A stretch of 64,000 bases of DNA from Candidatus Latescibacterota bacterium (lineage in GTDB: Bacteria; Latescibacterota; UBA2968; UBA8231), in assembly GCA_022826515.1 (NCBI GenBank), contig JAJDUT010000001.1, forward strand, positions 25,928 through 89,927, written 5' to 3'. The position numbers and the translations under genes were made by a program. Positions 1 to 8,118 of the stretch are shown here, in pieces. The notes beneath the pieces are model-generated. The model was not told where the DNA came from and made no database searches. It saw only the letters and a program-made list of their open reading frames with translations. How positions within the stretch are numbered: the stretch's first letter is position 1; every line of letters begins with the position of its first letter.

Positions 1-1
1 C

Positions 2-1663
2 ACCTGGGGCACCTCCACGTACATGATCGCGGTCGTCGCCGCCCCCCAGTACTTTGCCTCGCCCGAGAATCAGTGGCAGAGCAAAGTAGTGCAGTACATC
101 GAAGAATGGCTGGTGCCCAACGACGCGATTGCCCTCAAGTGGTTCTACAACGGCCTACCCGCGGGGGAATCCATCCCTTGGGGCGCTTGGATCGTGCCGC
201 TTTTTTGGTGGACCAGCTTGGTGATGGCCATCTTCTTTTTGTGCCAGTGCATGGTCGCGGCGCTGCGCAAGCAGTGGGTCGAATACGAGCGCCTGCCCTT
301 CGCCCTGATGGAGTTGCCGCAACAGCTCATCGCCCCGCCGCGAGGCTCTAACTGGCCCAGCTTCGTGCGTCAAAAGGCGTTCTGGTTTGGCTTTGCCCTG
401 CCCTTCTGCATGGTTATGTGGAACGTGGTCACGTACTTTACCCCGGCCTTCCCACCTATCCCGCGCGACCTGTCCGACCCCATCCGCATTGGCCGTGAAT
501 TTCCCGCCATCAACACCAACATCAACTGGGCCATCGTCGGCTTTACGTACTTCGTCAATCTCGACGTGTCGTTCAGCATGTGGTTTTTCACGGTGCTGAC
601 CATGCTCCAACAGGGCCTGTTCAACCGCTTTGGCTACACCATTGCCGGCCGCGACGTGTACACTCTCGGCCACCCCGGCATCGGCTGGCAGTCTTTCGGT
701 GCCCTAATCGCCCTCGTCACCGGCATGCTGTGGATGGCGCGCGGGCACCTCGGCACAATCTGGCGCAAAGCCGTGCACGGCGATGCGGACATCGACGACA
801 CCGACGAGCTGATGTCCTATCGGATGATCGTCTTTGGCGGCGGGCTGGCCCTGCTCTACATCGCCTTCTGGATGTGGCGGGCCGGCATGAACCCGCCCAC
901 GGTCGCGCTCTTCATCTTGGCCACCTTGGTCCTCTACGTCGGCATTACGCGCATCATCATGGAGGGCGGCTTGCTTTTCAGCCGCGCCCCGCTAGTCGGC
1001 CAGACCTTCGTCGGCTACGCGCTCGGGCCGCACGCCACCGCACAGAGCAACATCGCCATGGGGCTGTCCTACGGCTGGCACCACGAGCTCAAGGGTTTCT
1101 TCATGGTCGCCGCAGCCAACAGCGCCAAGGTGTCCAGCAACATCCGCGGCAACCGCCGCTGGCTGAGTTTTTGCATCCTTCTCTCTGCCCTAGTCGCCCT
1201 CGTCGTCTCCATGGCCTTTGCGCTCTACATGGGCTACTCCTTTGGCGCGTACAACTACGGAGGATGGATCTTCGGCACGGGTTCGCAAGTGCCCTACGTA
1301 GAAAGCCTGCGCAAAATCGACCTCAGGGCACCGGATTGGACGCGGTTGGGCCACCTCATCAGCGGCGCGGGCGCAATGGGACTGCTGACCTTTATGCGCT
1401 ACCGCTTCTCGTGGTGGCCCCTGCACCCGATTGGTATGCCGGTCGGCATCTGCTCCTACCCAATGACCATCATCGTCTTTTCGATCTTCGTCTCTTGGCT
1501 GGCCAAATGGGCCATCATGCGCTCGGGCGGCATCGGCCTCTATCACCGCGCCCAGCCCTTTTTCATCGGCCTCATCCTCGGGTACTTCACCGCAATTGGC
1601 CTGTCCTTTTGCATTGATATGATCTGGTTCCCCGGACAGGGGCACCCGCTATACGGAAACTAG
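2..1663 (+). CDS. DUF6785-like polytopic membrane protein, 5'-truncated by window edge
   Basis: The frame is open from base 2, before the first ATG at 23, so the gene starts outside the window. The visible 553 residues contain many hydrophobic segments and align by eye with the complete 654-residue protein at 10620-12584: both have a W-R-x-x-x-GM/W block, an ALRKQW or ILRKQW motif, a GDxxIDDxDE loop, 'RxxxEGG' and a 'WWPLHP' motif near the C-terminus. About 95 N-terminal residues are missing by that comparison. These look like the uncharacterised membrane families listed as DUF6785/DUF6784. Transport is inferred from topology and from the OPT-like gene that starts 3 bases after its stop; the substrate is unknown. 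Confidence 0.8.
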   Translation, partial: TWGTSTYMIAVVAAPQYFASPENQWQSKVVQYIEEWLVPNDAIALKWFYNGLPAGESIPWGAWIVPLFWWTSLVMAIFFLCQCMVAALRKQWVEYERLPFALMELPQQLIAPPRGSNWPSFVRQKAFWFGFALPFCMVMWNVVTYFTPAFPPIPRDLSDPIRIGREFPAINTNINWAIVGFTYFVNLDVSFSMWFFTVLTMLQQGLFNRFGYTIAGRDVYTLGHPGIGWQSFGALIALVTGMLWMARGHLGTIWRKAVHGDADIDDTDELMSYRMIVFGGGLALLYIAFWMWRAGMNPPTVALFILATLVLYVGITRIIMEGGLLFSRAPLVGQTFVGYALGPHATAQSNIAMGLSYGWHHELKGFFMVAAANSAKVSSNIRGNRRWLSFCILLSALVALVVSMAFALYMGYSFGAYNYGGWIFGTGSQVPYVESLRKIDLRAPDWTRLGHLISGAGAMGLLTFMRYRFSWWPLHPIGMPVGICSYPMTIIVFSIFVSWLAKWAIMRSGGIGLYHRAQPFFIGLILGYFTAIGLSFCIDMIWFPGQGHPLYGN

Positions 1664-1666
1664 CGC

Positions 1667-3649
1667 ATGGCTCAAGACGACAAAAAAACGCCCGAGCTAA
1701 TCCCCTCGGACCTCCAATTCGAACCGGGCTTCAACCTCAAGACCTTGTGGGCCGCGCTGTTCGTCGGCTTCATCATGCTGCCCGGGGCCATCTACTTGGG
1801 GTTGGTGACCGGCCAGAGCATGGCCGGCGGAGCCGAGTGGGTGACGCTCATCCTCTTCATCGAAATCGCCAAGCGCTCCTTTGCGCGCCTGCGCACCCAA
1901 GAGGTGATCATTCTCTACTGGGTGGCTGGTGGCCTAGTCATGATGGGCGGCAAGTTGGGCACGGGGGCCGAACTGTTCGGCGGACCTTTTGGCGGACTGA
2001 TCTGGGACCAGTACTTGATCCAATCGCCCCAAGCCGATGGCTTGCACCAGCACATCCCCGATTGGGTGGTGCCGCCGCGCGGCTCGCCGGCCCTAGAGGG
2101 GCGCTCCTTTTTGCACCCCGCTTGGTTCAAACCCATCGTCCTACTGCTGACCGTCATCGTGATGCAGAAGGTCAACAGCCTGTCCTTGGGCTACGTGCTG
2201 TTCCGCATCACCAACGACATCGAGCGCCTGCCGTACCCACTGGCCGCCGTGCAGGCCGGTGGCGCGACTGCTCTCGCCGAGAGCTCGGGGCCGAGCCAAG
2301 GCTGGCGGTGGGAGGTCTTTAGCGTCGGGGCCTTTATCGGCATTATCTGGGGACTATTCTACGTAGTCATCCCCACGATCTCGGGCATTTTCTTCACTGA
2401 AACCGTGACGATCCTGCCGATTCCGTTTATCGATCTAACCGTCTCGCTCAAGGAAATGCTGCCGGCCAGCATCATGGGCATTGGCACGGACCTCGGGCAC
2501 GTCATGGTCGGCTTTGTCCTGCCCTTTTGGATCGTGGTCGGCTCCTTTGCCGCGGCCTTCCTCGTCAACATCCTCGTCAACCCAGTGCTCTACGCGTACG
2601 ACGTGCTGCACACTTGGGAGCCGGGCATGTCGGCGATCCCAACGCAGATCGCCAATTCCTTTGACTTCTGGCTCAGCTTCTCCATTGGCGGTGCCGTCCT
2701 CGTGGCCGTGATGGGTTTTGCCATGGTCGGCAAGACCCTGTGGACTTTGCGCGGGGTTAAGCGCGAGGGCGACGACGGAGGGCTACCCAAAGGACGCGGC
2801 GACATCCCCATCCCCCTCGCCTTGGGCATCTGGGCGATCAGCACGCTCGGCTTCGTGGTCTTGGTGTGGTATTTGGTGCCGGAATTTCCCTGGTGGATCA
2901 GCGCGTTTTTCGGCTTTGTGTGGACGCCGATTTACTCGTACATCGGCGCGCGCATGATCGGCCTGACCGGCTCGCCGCAAGGGGCGTCCTTCCCCTATCT
3001 GCGCGAAGGCTCCTTCTACCTATCGGGCTATCAGGGCGCGGCCGTGTGGTTCGCGCCGATCCCGCTCTTCCAGTGGGGCTACGAAGCCGCGGCCTTCAAG
3101 CAACTAGAACTGACCCGCACCCACTTCGGCAGCATCGTCAAGCTGGCCGGCGTGACCTTGCTAATCATGTTCGTCTGCTCGTTTATATTCTGGTCTTTCA
3201 TCTGGAAGCTCGGGCCGATTCCCTCGTCGGCCTATCCCTACGTGCAAAAATTTTGGCCCTTCCACGCCACCATGCAGGCTTTCTGGGCCAAGTCAACGCT
3301 CGCCGAGGGCGGCAACGAACTGATCAGGACCATCATTCGCTGGGAATACGTGCTCACGGGTGCGTTGGGCAGCGCGGGGATTTTGGGCGGGCTATCACTC
3401 TTGCGCTGGCCGGTCGCCCTGTTCTACGGATTCATCGGCGGCGTGGGCGCGTGGCCGCACTTTCTGCTGCCCAACTTCATCGGTGCCTTGCTGGGCCGCT
3501 ATCACTTGCAGAAGCGCTTTGGCGAGGCGCGCTGGCGGGCATACGCGCCGATCCTCTTGGCCGGCTATTCGTGCGGAATGGGATTGGTCGGCATGTCTTC
3601 CATCGCGCTGGCGCTGATTTCTAAAGCCGTGTCGAGCATTGTGTTTTAG
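1667..3649 (+). CDS. OPT-like oligopeptide transporter family membrane protein
   Basis: This 660-residue protein has a short polar N-terminus (about 25 residues) and then some 14 hydrophobic segments. It has an overall OPT-family look, including a GGxxTALAE stretch near residue 205 and repeated G/P-rich helices. OPT proteins import oligopeptides or metal-chelate siderophores across the inner membrane. It starts three bases after the stop of the DUF6785-like gene, so the two are probably co-transcribed and may form one transport unit. The ATG at 1667 sits right behind the upstream stop, with no strong ribosome site, which suggests coupled translation. Family assignment is by general similarity; the substrate cannot be read from sequence. 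Confidence 0.7.
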   Translation: MAQDDKKTPELIPSDLQFEPGFNLKTLWAALFVGFIMLPGAIYLGLVTGQSMAGGAEWVTLILFIEIAKRSFARLRTQEVIILYWVAGGLVMMGGKLGTGAELFGGPFGGLIWDQYLIQSPQADGLHQHIPDWVVPPRGSPALEGRSFLHPAWFKPIVLLLTVIVMQKVNSLSLGYVLFRITNDIERLPYPLAAVQAGGATALAESSGPSQGWRWEVFSVGAFIGIIWGLFYVVIPTISGIFFTETVTILPIPFIDLTVSLKEMLPASIMGIGTDLGHVMVGFVLPFWIVVGSFAAAFLVNILVNPVLYAYDVLHTWEPGMSAIPTQIANSFDFWLSFSIGGAVLVAVMGFAMVGKTLWTLRGVKREGDDGGLPKGRGDIPIPLALGIWAISTLGFVVLVWYLVPEFPWWISAFFGFVWTPIYSYIGARMIGLTGSPQGASFPYLREGSFYLSGYQGAAVWFAPIPLFQWGYEAAAFKQLELTRTHFGSIVKLAGVTLLIMFVCSFIFWSFIWKLGPIPSSAYPYVQKFWPFHATMQAFWAKSTLAEGGNELIRTIIRWEYVLTGALGSAGILGGLSLLRWPVALFYGFIGGVGAWPHFLLPNFIGALLGRYHLQKRFGEARWRAYAPILLAGYSCGMGLVGMSSIALALISKAVSSIVF

Positions 3650-3689
3650 TGGTTAGTGATGAGTGATTAGGGGACTTGCCACTTACCAC

Positions 3690-4184
3690 TTACTCCTCAT
3701 CACTTTCACTGTCCGTGTCGGATAAACCAGCTTGGTTGGACAGGGATTGCAGTGGATTGATGACTTCCAAAAAATCAAACGTCTTAAAATCATCAACATT
3801 CACAGTATAAAGTCCTGATATGCCATTATCTTTCAAAGTAGCTGCTAGGACCATATCGAACACTTTCTTGCGTGTTGTGCTGTTTTCTAAAAGTTCCAAG
3901 AAGGTCTGAATCTGTGTTTCTCGTTGATGAATGATTGGGATGCCCACATCCCTATAATCCCGGACGACGCGGATCGCTTCGACTATAGATAGCGGCTTTT
4001 CAACGCGCTGCCAAGTTACCACATGCATAAACTCTGATAAGACTTGGGTAGGCAGGCAGATCGTGTGTTGTCCTTTATGATCGCGTTCATTTACCACCTT
4101 AGTGACAAATGCGGCTGCCTGTTTATGGAATTCCGAGTCTGTATTGTGCGCATAGACAAGCAAGTTGGTGTCAATGGCAAACAC
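3690..4184 (-). CDS. PIN-domain ribonuclease toxin (VapC-like)
   Basis: The product has 164 residues starting at a GTG. The PIN acidic residues are visible: Asp5 in MFAIDTN, Glu51 in LSEF, Asp110 in KVFDMVLAA and Asp131/132 near the end. PIN toxins cleave RNA with bound Mg2+ or Mn2+. The GTG start lies two bases after the stop of the upstream small antitoxin-like gene, typical of toxin-antitoxin coupling. The C-terminal tail is acidic and Ser/Asp-rich (SDTDSESDEE) and probably not part of the fold. Base composition is clearly more AT-rich than the flanking metabolic genes, consistent with lateral acquisition. The RNA target is unknown. Confidence 0.85.
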   Translation of the reverse strand: MFAIDTNLLVYAHNTDSEFHKQAAAFVTKVVNERDHKGQHTICLPTQVLSEFMHVVTWQRVEKPLSIVEAIRVVRDYRDVGIPIIHQRETQIQTFLELLENSTTRKKVFDMVLAATLKDNGISGLYTVNVDDFKTFDFLEVINPLQSLSNQAGLSDTDSESDEE

Positions 4185-4186
4185 AA

Positions 4187-4393
4187 TCAGATTGTTCGCT
4201 CGTTGTACAATTGATCGCGGTCTGCATGGACCTCTGCACCCAAACTAAATTTACGCACAGTGAACATTTTTTTGGGTGCAGGAGAGGTTGTTTCTATGTC
4301 CCTCTTGAGAGATTGGAGAATGATCTCAATCAAATGAAGGCGCTCTTCGACCGGTGCTCCTTGAATTTCCCGCAGCATTCTGGAATCGATCAT
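4187..4393 (-). CDS. Small antitoxin-like protein paired with the PIN toxin
   Basis: The product has 68 residues. The start at 4393 is chosen because AAGGAG lies seven bases upstream; a longer frame to 4429 would lack a ribosome site. It contains the pattern EERLHLIEIILQSLKRD, an Arg/Leu-rich helix also seen in the neighbour at 4411-4641 (VERLRLLEMTAHDLAL) and typical of small addiction-module components. The C-terminal half is basic and may wrap the toxin. It immediately precedes the PIN toxin gene (2-base gap), so it is the likely cognate antitoxin. The exact antitoxin family cannot be fixed by eye. Confidence 0.7.
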   Translation of the reverse strand: MIDSRMLREIQGAPVEERLHLIEIILQSLKRDIETTSPAPKKMFTVRKFSLGAEVHADRDQLYNERTI

Positions 4394-4410
4394 TTTTTTT
4401 CTCCTTAGGA

Positions 4411-4641
4411 TCACGGTTGATGGTCCCATTCTTCACGAAGGCTACCGACATACGTTTGGGCATCTACTCCTTGCCAAATTTCTTTGCCTAACCCACGCAG
4501 CTCCAGAATACTCCGTTTTTTGGGGGCCAGTGGAGCGGTGAGGGCCAAATCATGAGCCGTCATTTCCAACAGGCGCAAGCGTTCAACGGTAGGTAACGGT
4601 TTGACATATTTTTCATATACTTCCTCCAAGCGATCCGTCAT
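4411..4641 (-). CDS. Second small antitoxin-like protein upstream of the PIN module
   Basis: The product has 76 residues; AAGGAG lies five bases before the ATG at 4641. The N-terminal helix (LPTVERLRLLEMTAHDLAL) resembles that of the following 68-residue protein, so these look like tandem diverged copies. No second toxin is adjacent. The two small genes and the PIN gene run in the same direction with short gaps (17 and 2 bases), giving a three-gene operon instead of the usual pair. It could be an extra antitoxin, a DNA-binding regulator of the module, or a leftover of an earlier pair. Confidence 0.6.
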   Translation of the reverse strand: MTDRLEEVYEKYVKPLPTVERLRLLEMTAHDLALTAPLAPKKRSILELRGLGKEIWQGVDAQTYVGSLREEWDHQP

Positions 4642-4755
4642 ACCATCTCCTTTTCCCGGTTTTACTTTCCCTTGATAGGCACCACCGAATTTAAGTTGCT
4701 TAGCGGGTGCTGTCGAGTTTCAGCAAGGTCAGCGTTCCGAGCGCCAGCAAGGCAC

Positions 4756-5799
4756 CTACTCACCCACCTCAACCCCCACCTTCGCCCCACTCGCCACAAT
4801 CTGCGCCCACGTCTCGTCCTCTACAAAAATCCCCTCCACCTTCCGCTTCTCCGCCATCGCCCGCTCGCTATCCCCAGGCATCAAGATCGCCTCAACCCCC
4901 GGTGCAGTAGCCGCAGACTTGACAAACTCGATATACGTGTCGGCCTCGGCGAAATACGCATCTAGTCCCACCAACTTTTCCACGTCAAGCACCAATAGCA
5001 ATGCCCCGTTGCGAAAACGCCGGTCCTGGCCTATGCAGCCAGCACCTGCCAACGCACCAGCCAACAGCTCGACTCCCACGTTGAGCCCGTAGCCCTTGTG
5101 GCCGAGACTGCCGCCCAAAGGCAGGATGGTACCGGGCGGATCGGCGTACAGGGTGTGGGGATCGTTGGTCGGCTGGCCTTCGGCGTCGAGCAGCCAGCCG
5201 TCGGGCACCTCGGCCCCGCGATTGCGCTGCACCCGCACCTTGCCCTCAGCCACAGCCGACGTGGTCATGTCGAGAACGACCGGCGGACCCGTGCGCGACG
5301 GAAATCCCATGGCGATTGGATTGGTGCCGTGCCGCGCTTCGCGCCCGCCCCACGGAGCCATGCGGCAAACTGGCGCGCCATTGACGAACATCAGGGCAAT
5401 AGCAGTCTCCTCGGCAATGCGCTCCACGTAGCTGCCGAGGCGACCGACGTGATTGGCTTGGCGGACGGAAACAGCGGCCATGCCCGTGGCCTGCGCCTTC
5501 TCCAGAGCCATATCCACGCCGCGACTCATCGCCACCTGCCCAAAGCCCCAATGCGCGTCGAGCACGGCGAGCGTCGGTGCCTCGTGAACGATTTCGACAG
5601 TGGCGTCTGGCACAATGTCGCCGGCTTCGACTTGGCCCAAGTACTGGGGGATGCGGATGACGCCGTGCGAGTCGTGGCCGACGAGATTGGCCTCGACGAG
5701 CAATTCGGCGACCACATGCGCCTCGTCAGCGCGCATCCCAGCCGCGGCAAAAATGGACGCGGTGATTTCGGTCAAGGACGCTGGAGAAAAAACCGGCAT
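4756..5799 (-). CDS. Ldh_2-family NAD(P)-dependent malate/L-lactate/ureidoglycolate dehydrogenase
   Basis: The product has 347 residues. It carries the family signature GHDSHG at residues 41-46, then NHVGRLGSY, GTNPIAMGFP, a DMTTSAVAEGKV segment and a C-terminal GHKGYGL motif. The family oxidises 2-hydroxy acids such as malate, L-lactate, ureidoglycolate or 2,3-diketo-gulonate with NAD(P). The start at 5799 overlaps the TAA of the upstream lipoprotein gene (TAATG), indicating translational coupling; an upstream in-frame ATG would run further into that gene. The substrate is uncertain. The abundance of sugar-acid genes nearby favours a sugar-derived hydroxy acid, which is inference. Confidence 0.85.
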   Translation of the reverse strand: MPVFSPASLTEITASIFAAAGMRADEAHVVAELLVEANLVGHDSHGVIRIPQYLGQVEAGDIVPDATVEIVHEAPTLAVLDAHWGFGQVAMSRGVDMALEKAQATGMAAVSVRQANHVGRLGSYVERIAEETAIALMFVNGAPVCRMAPWGGREARHGTNPIAMGFPSRTGPPVVLDMTTSAVAEGKVRVQRNRGAEVPDGWLLDAEGQPTNDPHTLYADPPGTILPLGGSLGHKGYGLNVGVELLAGALAGAGCIGQDRRFRNGALLLVLDVEKLVGLDAYFAEADTYIEFVKSAATAPGVEAILMPGDSERAMAEKRKVEGIFVEDETWAQIVASGAKVGVEVGE

Positions 5800-6230
5800 T
5801 ATTCTTTCGCCCTGCTGGCAATCCACGCGCGGATTATCTCCACCTGCTCGGCGGGCAACGGATTGCCTGGCGGCATTTGCAGACTGATGATCTCGTCGTC
5901 GCCGCGCACCTTCATCAGCAGGTACGACTTATTGGGATTGCCCGGATCGACGAGCAGGAAACCGGACCGCTGCTCACTGGCGACGCCGACAATGCGAGCG
6001 GCAAAGTCGCCCTCCAGCGACAAACCGGCCGCAGGCTCCTCGCCGCTGTGACAGCCCGAAAAGGCGCAACTAACCGCAAATACTTCGCTGACCTCTGCAA
6101 GAGTAGCTTCCGTGCGACTGCCCTCGACGGCACTCTCGTCCGGCCCCACCGTTGAGTCATCGCCCCCGCAACCGGCCCACAACAGGGCCGCGGTCAACAG
6201 CAGCGACAGGCGCATAAGTCGTAGCAACAT
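5799..6230 (-). CDS. Lipoprotein with a C-x4-C-H haem-like motif
   Basis: The product has 143 residues. The start at 6230 has a GAGGG ribosome site five bases upstream. A lipoprotein signal is clear: hydrophobic stretch at residues 7-19, then LWAGC with Cys21 as lipid anchor. A single CAFSGCH motif follows near residue 60 with the context HSGEEPAAGLSL, and the C-terminus has LQMPPGNPLPAEQ and a W-I-A helix, the layout of small periplasmic cytochrome-like proteins. The spacing is C-x4-C-H, not the classic C-x2-C-H. It is coupled to the Ldh_2 dehydrogenase gene, so it might pass electrons from a periplasmic process, but that is inference. Confidence 0.7.
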   Translation of the reverse strand: MLLRLMRLSLLLTAALLWAGCGGDDSTVGPDESAVEGSRTEATLAEVSEVFAVSCAFSGCHSGEEPAAGLSLEGDFAARIVGVASEQRSGFLLVDPGNPNKSYLLMKVRGDDEIISLQMPPGNPLPAEQVEIIRAWIASRAKE

Positions 6231-6391
6231 ATTCCCTCGTAGTAGTTGATGTTTGCGCAGTACAGCGCGGCGCAAGTATATAAACCGCCCCTCGGAGGGT
6301 CAATCGCCCGCGAGGTGACATGCTCTCGCTAAAATGTTAAATTGGCAGGCTGTTCGGCTTTTTCATTACTGAAAACACCACAGGAGAACAC

Positions 6392-7933
6392 ATGCACCTA
6401 AGCTGGATCGACTACGCCATCGTCCTCGTCTATGTCGGCGGCACCATTGTCGCCGGGACGTTGGCGCGAGGTGCCATCAAGGGCATCTCCGACTTTCTCG
6501 TCGCTGGCCGCGGCCTCAAAACCCACATGGCCGTCGCCACTATGGTCTCGACCGGCCTCGGGCTAGTCACGGTCATGTACATGGCCGAGGAGGGCTTTAA
6601 ATACGGCTTCGTGCCCTTCGTCTTTGGCCTCATGGCCCTGATCACCACCCTGATCATCGGCCGCACGGGTTTCATCGTCAGCCGCCTGCGCCACTTGCAG
6701 GTGATGACCGTGCCCGAGTTCTACGAACTCAAGTACACGCGCGGCGTGCGCCTGCTCGGCGGCATCATTCTCACCCTCGCCGGCACCCTCAACATGGGGC
6801 TGTTTCCCATCCTCGGCAGCAAGTTCGTCGTCGGCTTCACCGGCCTCGACAAGGAATACGTCAACTACGTCATGATCGGCATGTTGCTCATCGTCGTCTT
6901 CTACACGCTGATGGGCGGCATGGTCTCGGTGGTGCTGACGGACTTCGCGCAGTTCGTGCTGCTGTCACTGGGATTTCTCTTCGGCACGTACATCATTCTC
7001 AATCATCCGCAACTCGGCTGGGACAACCTCGTCCAAGCCGTGCAAGTCCACAAAGGCGACGTCGGCTTTGACCCCATAGCCAATCCGGGCTACGGCATCT
7101 CAATGATCTTATTTCTATTCTGCGTCGGCTTGGTCGGCGTGGTCTGGCAGCCCGAAATGATGCGGCCGCTGAGTGCCGAAAGCCCCAAGGTGGCCCGCCG
7201 CGTGTTCTGGATCGCCGCGGGCACGGTCATGGGGCGGGCGATGGTGCCGATGTTTTGGGGCATCGCGGCGCTGGCCTATTTTGGCAACCCCGAGCTCGAC
7301 CCCCACTACGCCATGCCCGAAATGCTCGGCAAAATCCTGCCCATCGGCATCGCCGGCCTGCTCATGGCCGGGATGTTCGCCGCCTTCATGTCCACCCACG
7401 ACAGCTACCTACTGGCCTGGAGCGGCGTCATCGTCCGCGACGTGGTCTCGCCGATCAAGGCCATGCTCGCCAAGTCGGGCGGCGAGCGCGAGGCCGACGG
7501 CACTTGGGGCGGGCTGTCGAGCGAGCGCGAGATATACTGGACTCGGGCCATCGTCGTCATCCTCGCCGCCTTCTTGGCCATCTTCGGCGCACTCTACCAG
7601 CTTCCCGAGACGGCCTTCCGCTTTATGTACGTCACCGGTACCATCTACTTCGCCGGCTGCGTCGGCACTGTGGCCTTGGGGCTGTACTGGAAAAAGGCCA
7701 ATACCCCGGGCGCGTACTGCGCCCTGATACTGGGCGCGCTAGTGCCGCTCAACTTCCTGATCATGAACGAAAACCAGCACTTGGTGCCCGAGTTTTTATT
7801 GCCGTTGGTCGAAAACTCCAATCTCGTCGGAATTACCAGCCTAGCCTTGGGCGGCCTCGCCATGCTGGTCGTCGCCTCGCTCACCCAGCGCTCGCACCCG
7901 CCGCGCCCTTTAGACTTTAGCAATATGGAGTAA
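6392..7933 (+). CDS. Sodium:solute symporter (SSS family)
   Basis: The product has 513 residues with about 13 hydrophobic segments. SSS features include GISDFLVAGR near residue 30, STGLG near residue 52, and the helix STHDSYLLAWSGVIVRDV near residue 335, matching the family's STADS-type sodium-binding motif. A ribosome site (AGGAG) lies seven bases before the ATG. These carriers use the sodium gradient to import sugars, organic acids or amino acids. A 59-residue membrane protein follows five bases after the stop and is probably its accessory subunit. The substrate is not readable from sequence. Confidence 0.9.
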   Translation: MHLSWIDYAIVLVYVGGTIVAGTLARGAIKGISDFLVAGRGLKTHMAVATMVSTGLGLVTVMYMAEEGFKYGFVPFVFGLMALITTLIIGRTGFIVSRLRHLQVMTVPEFYELKYTRGVRLLGGIILTLAGTLNMGLFPILGSKFVVGFTGLDKEYVNYVMIGMLLIVVFYTLMGGMVSVVLTDFAQFVLLSLGFLFGTYIILNHPQLGWDNLVQAVQVHKGDVGFDPIANPGYGISMILFLFCVGLVGVVWQPEMMRPLSAESPKVARRVFWIAAGTVMGRAMVPMFWGIAALAYFGNPELDPHYAMPEMLGKILPIGIAGLLMAGMFAAFMSTHDSYLLAWSGVIVRDVVSPIKAMLAKSGGEREADGTWGGLSSEREIYWTRAIVVILAAFLAIFGALYQLPETAFRFMYVTGTIYFAGCVGTVALGLYWKKANTPGAYCALILGALVPLNFLIMNENQHLVPEFLLPLVENSNLVGITSLALGGLAMLVVASLTQRSHPPRPLDFSNME

Positions 7934-7938
7934 GTACA

Positions 7939-8118
7939 ATGGACGTCGAAACTTGGAAAACCTTATGGCAATTCGTCTTTATCGCCGCCAGCGTCCTCTT
8001 TTACGGCATTGTCATTGCCGTCGCCTACAAGGCCTTTGGCGACGTGGTCAAGATGATCCGCAATATGGCCGCCGGTCGCGGGGCCAGCGAAGCCGCCGCT
8101 GACTCCGACCGCGCGTGA
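7939..8118 (+). CDS. Small membrane accessory protein of the symporter (59 aa)
   Basis: This short frame begins five bases after the symporter stop and encodes 59 residues: a short polar start, one membrane helix (QFVFIAASVLFYGIVIAVAY, residues 11-30), then a basic stretch (KAFGDVVKMIRN) and an Ala/Gly-rich tail. Tiny single-helix partners are known beside some SSS transporters. Its TGA overlaps the GTG start of the next gene (GTGA), so symporter, small protein and FG-GAP protein are probably translated as one unit. Positive charge after the helix predicts the C-terminus in the cytoplasm. Confidence 0.7.
   Translation: MDVETWKTLWQFVFIAASVLFYGIVIAVAYKAFGDVVKMIRNMAAGRGASEAAADSDRA

Noticed and set aside
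3655..3704. Inverted repeat AGTGATGAG / CTCATCACT between convergent genes, with a 32-base loop.
   Set aside because: Loop too long and no T tract; part of it codes for the tail of the PIN toxin. It may be a weak terminator but is not convincing.
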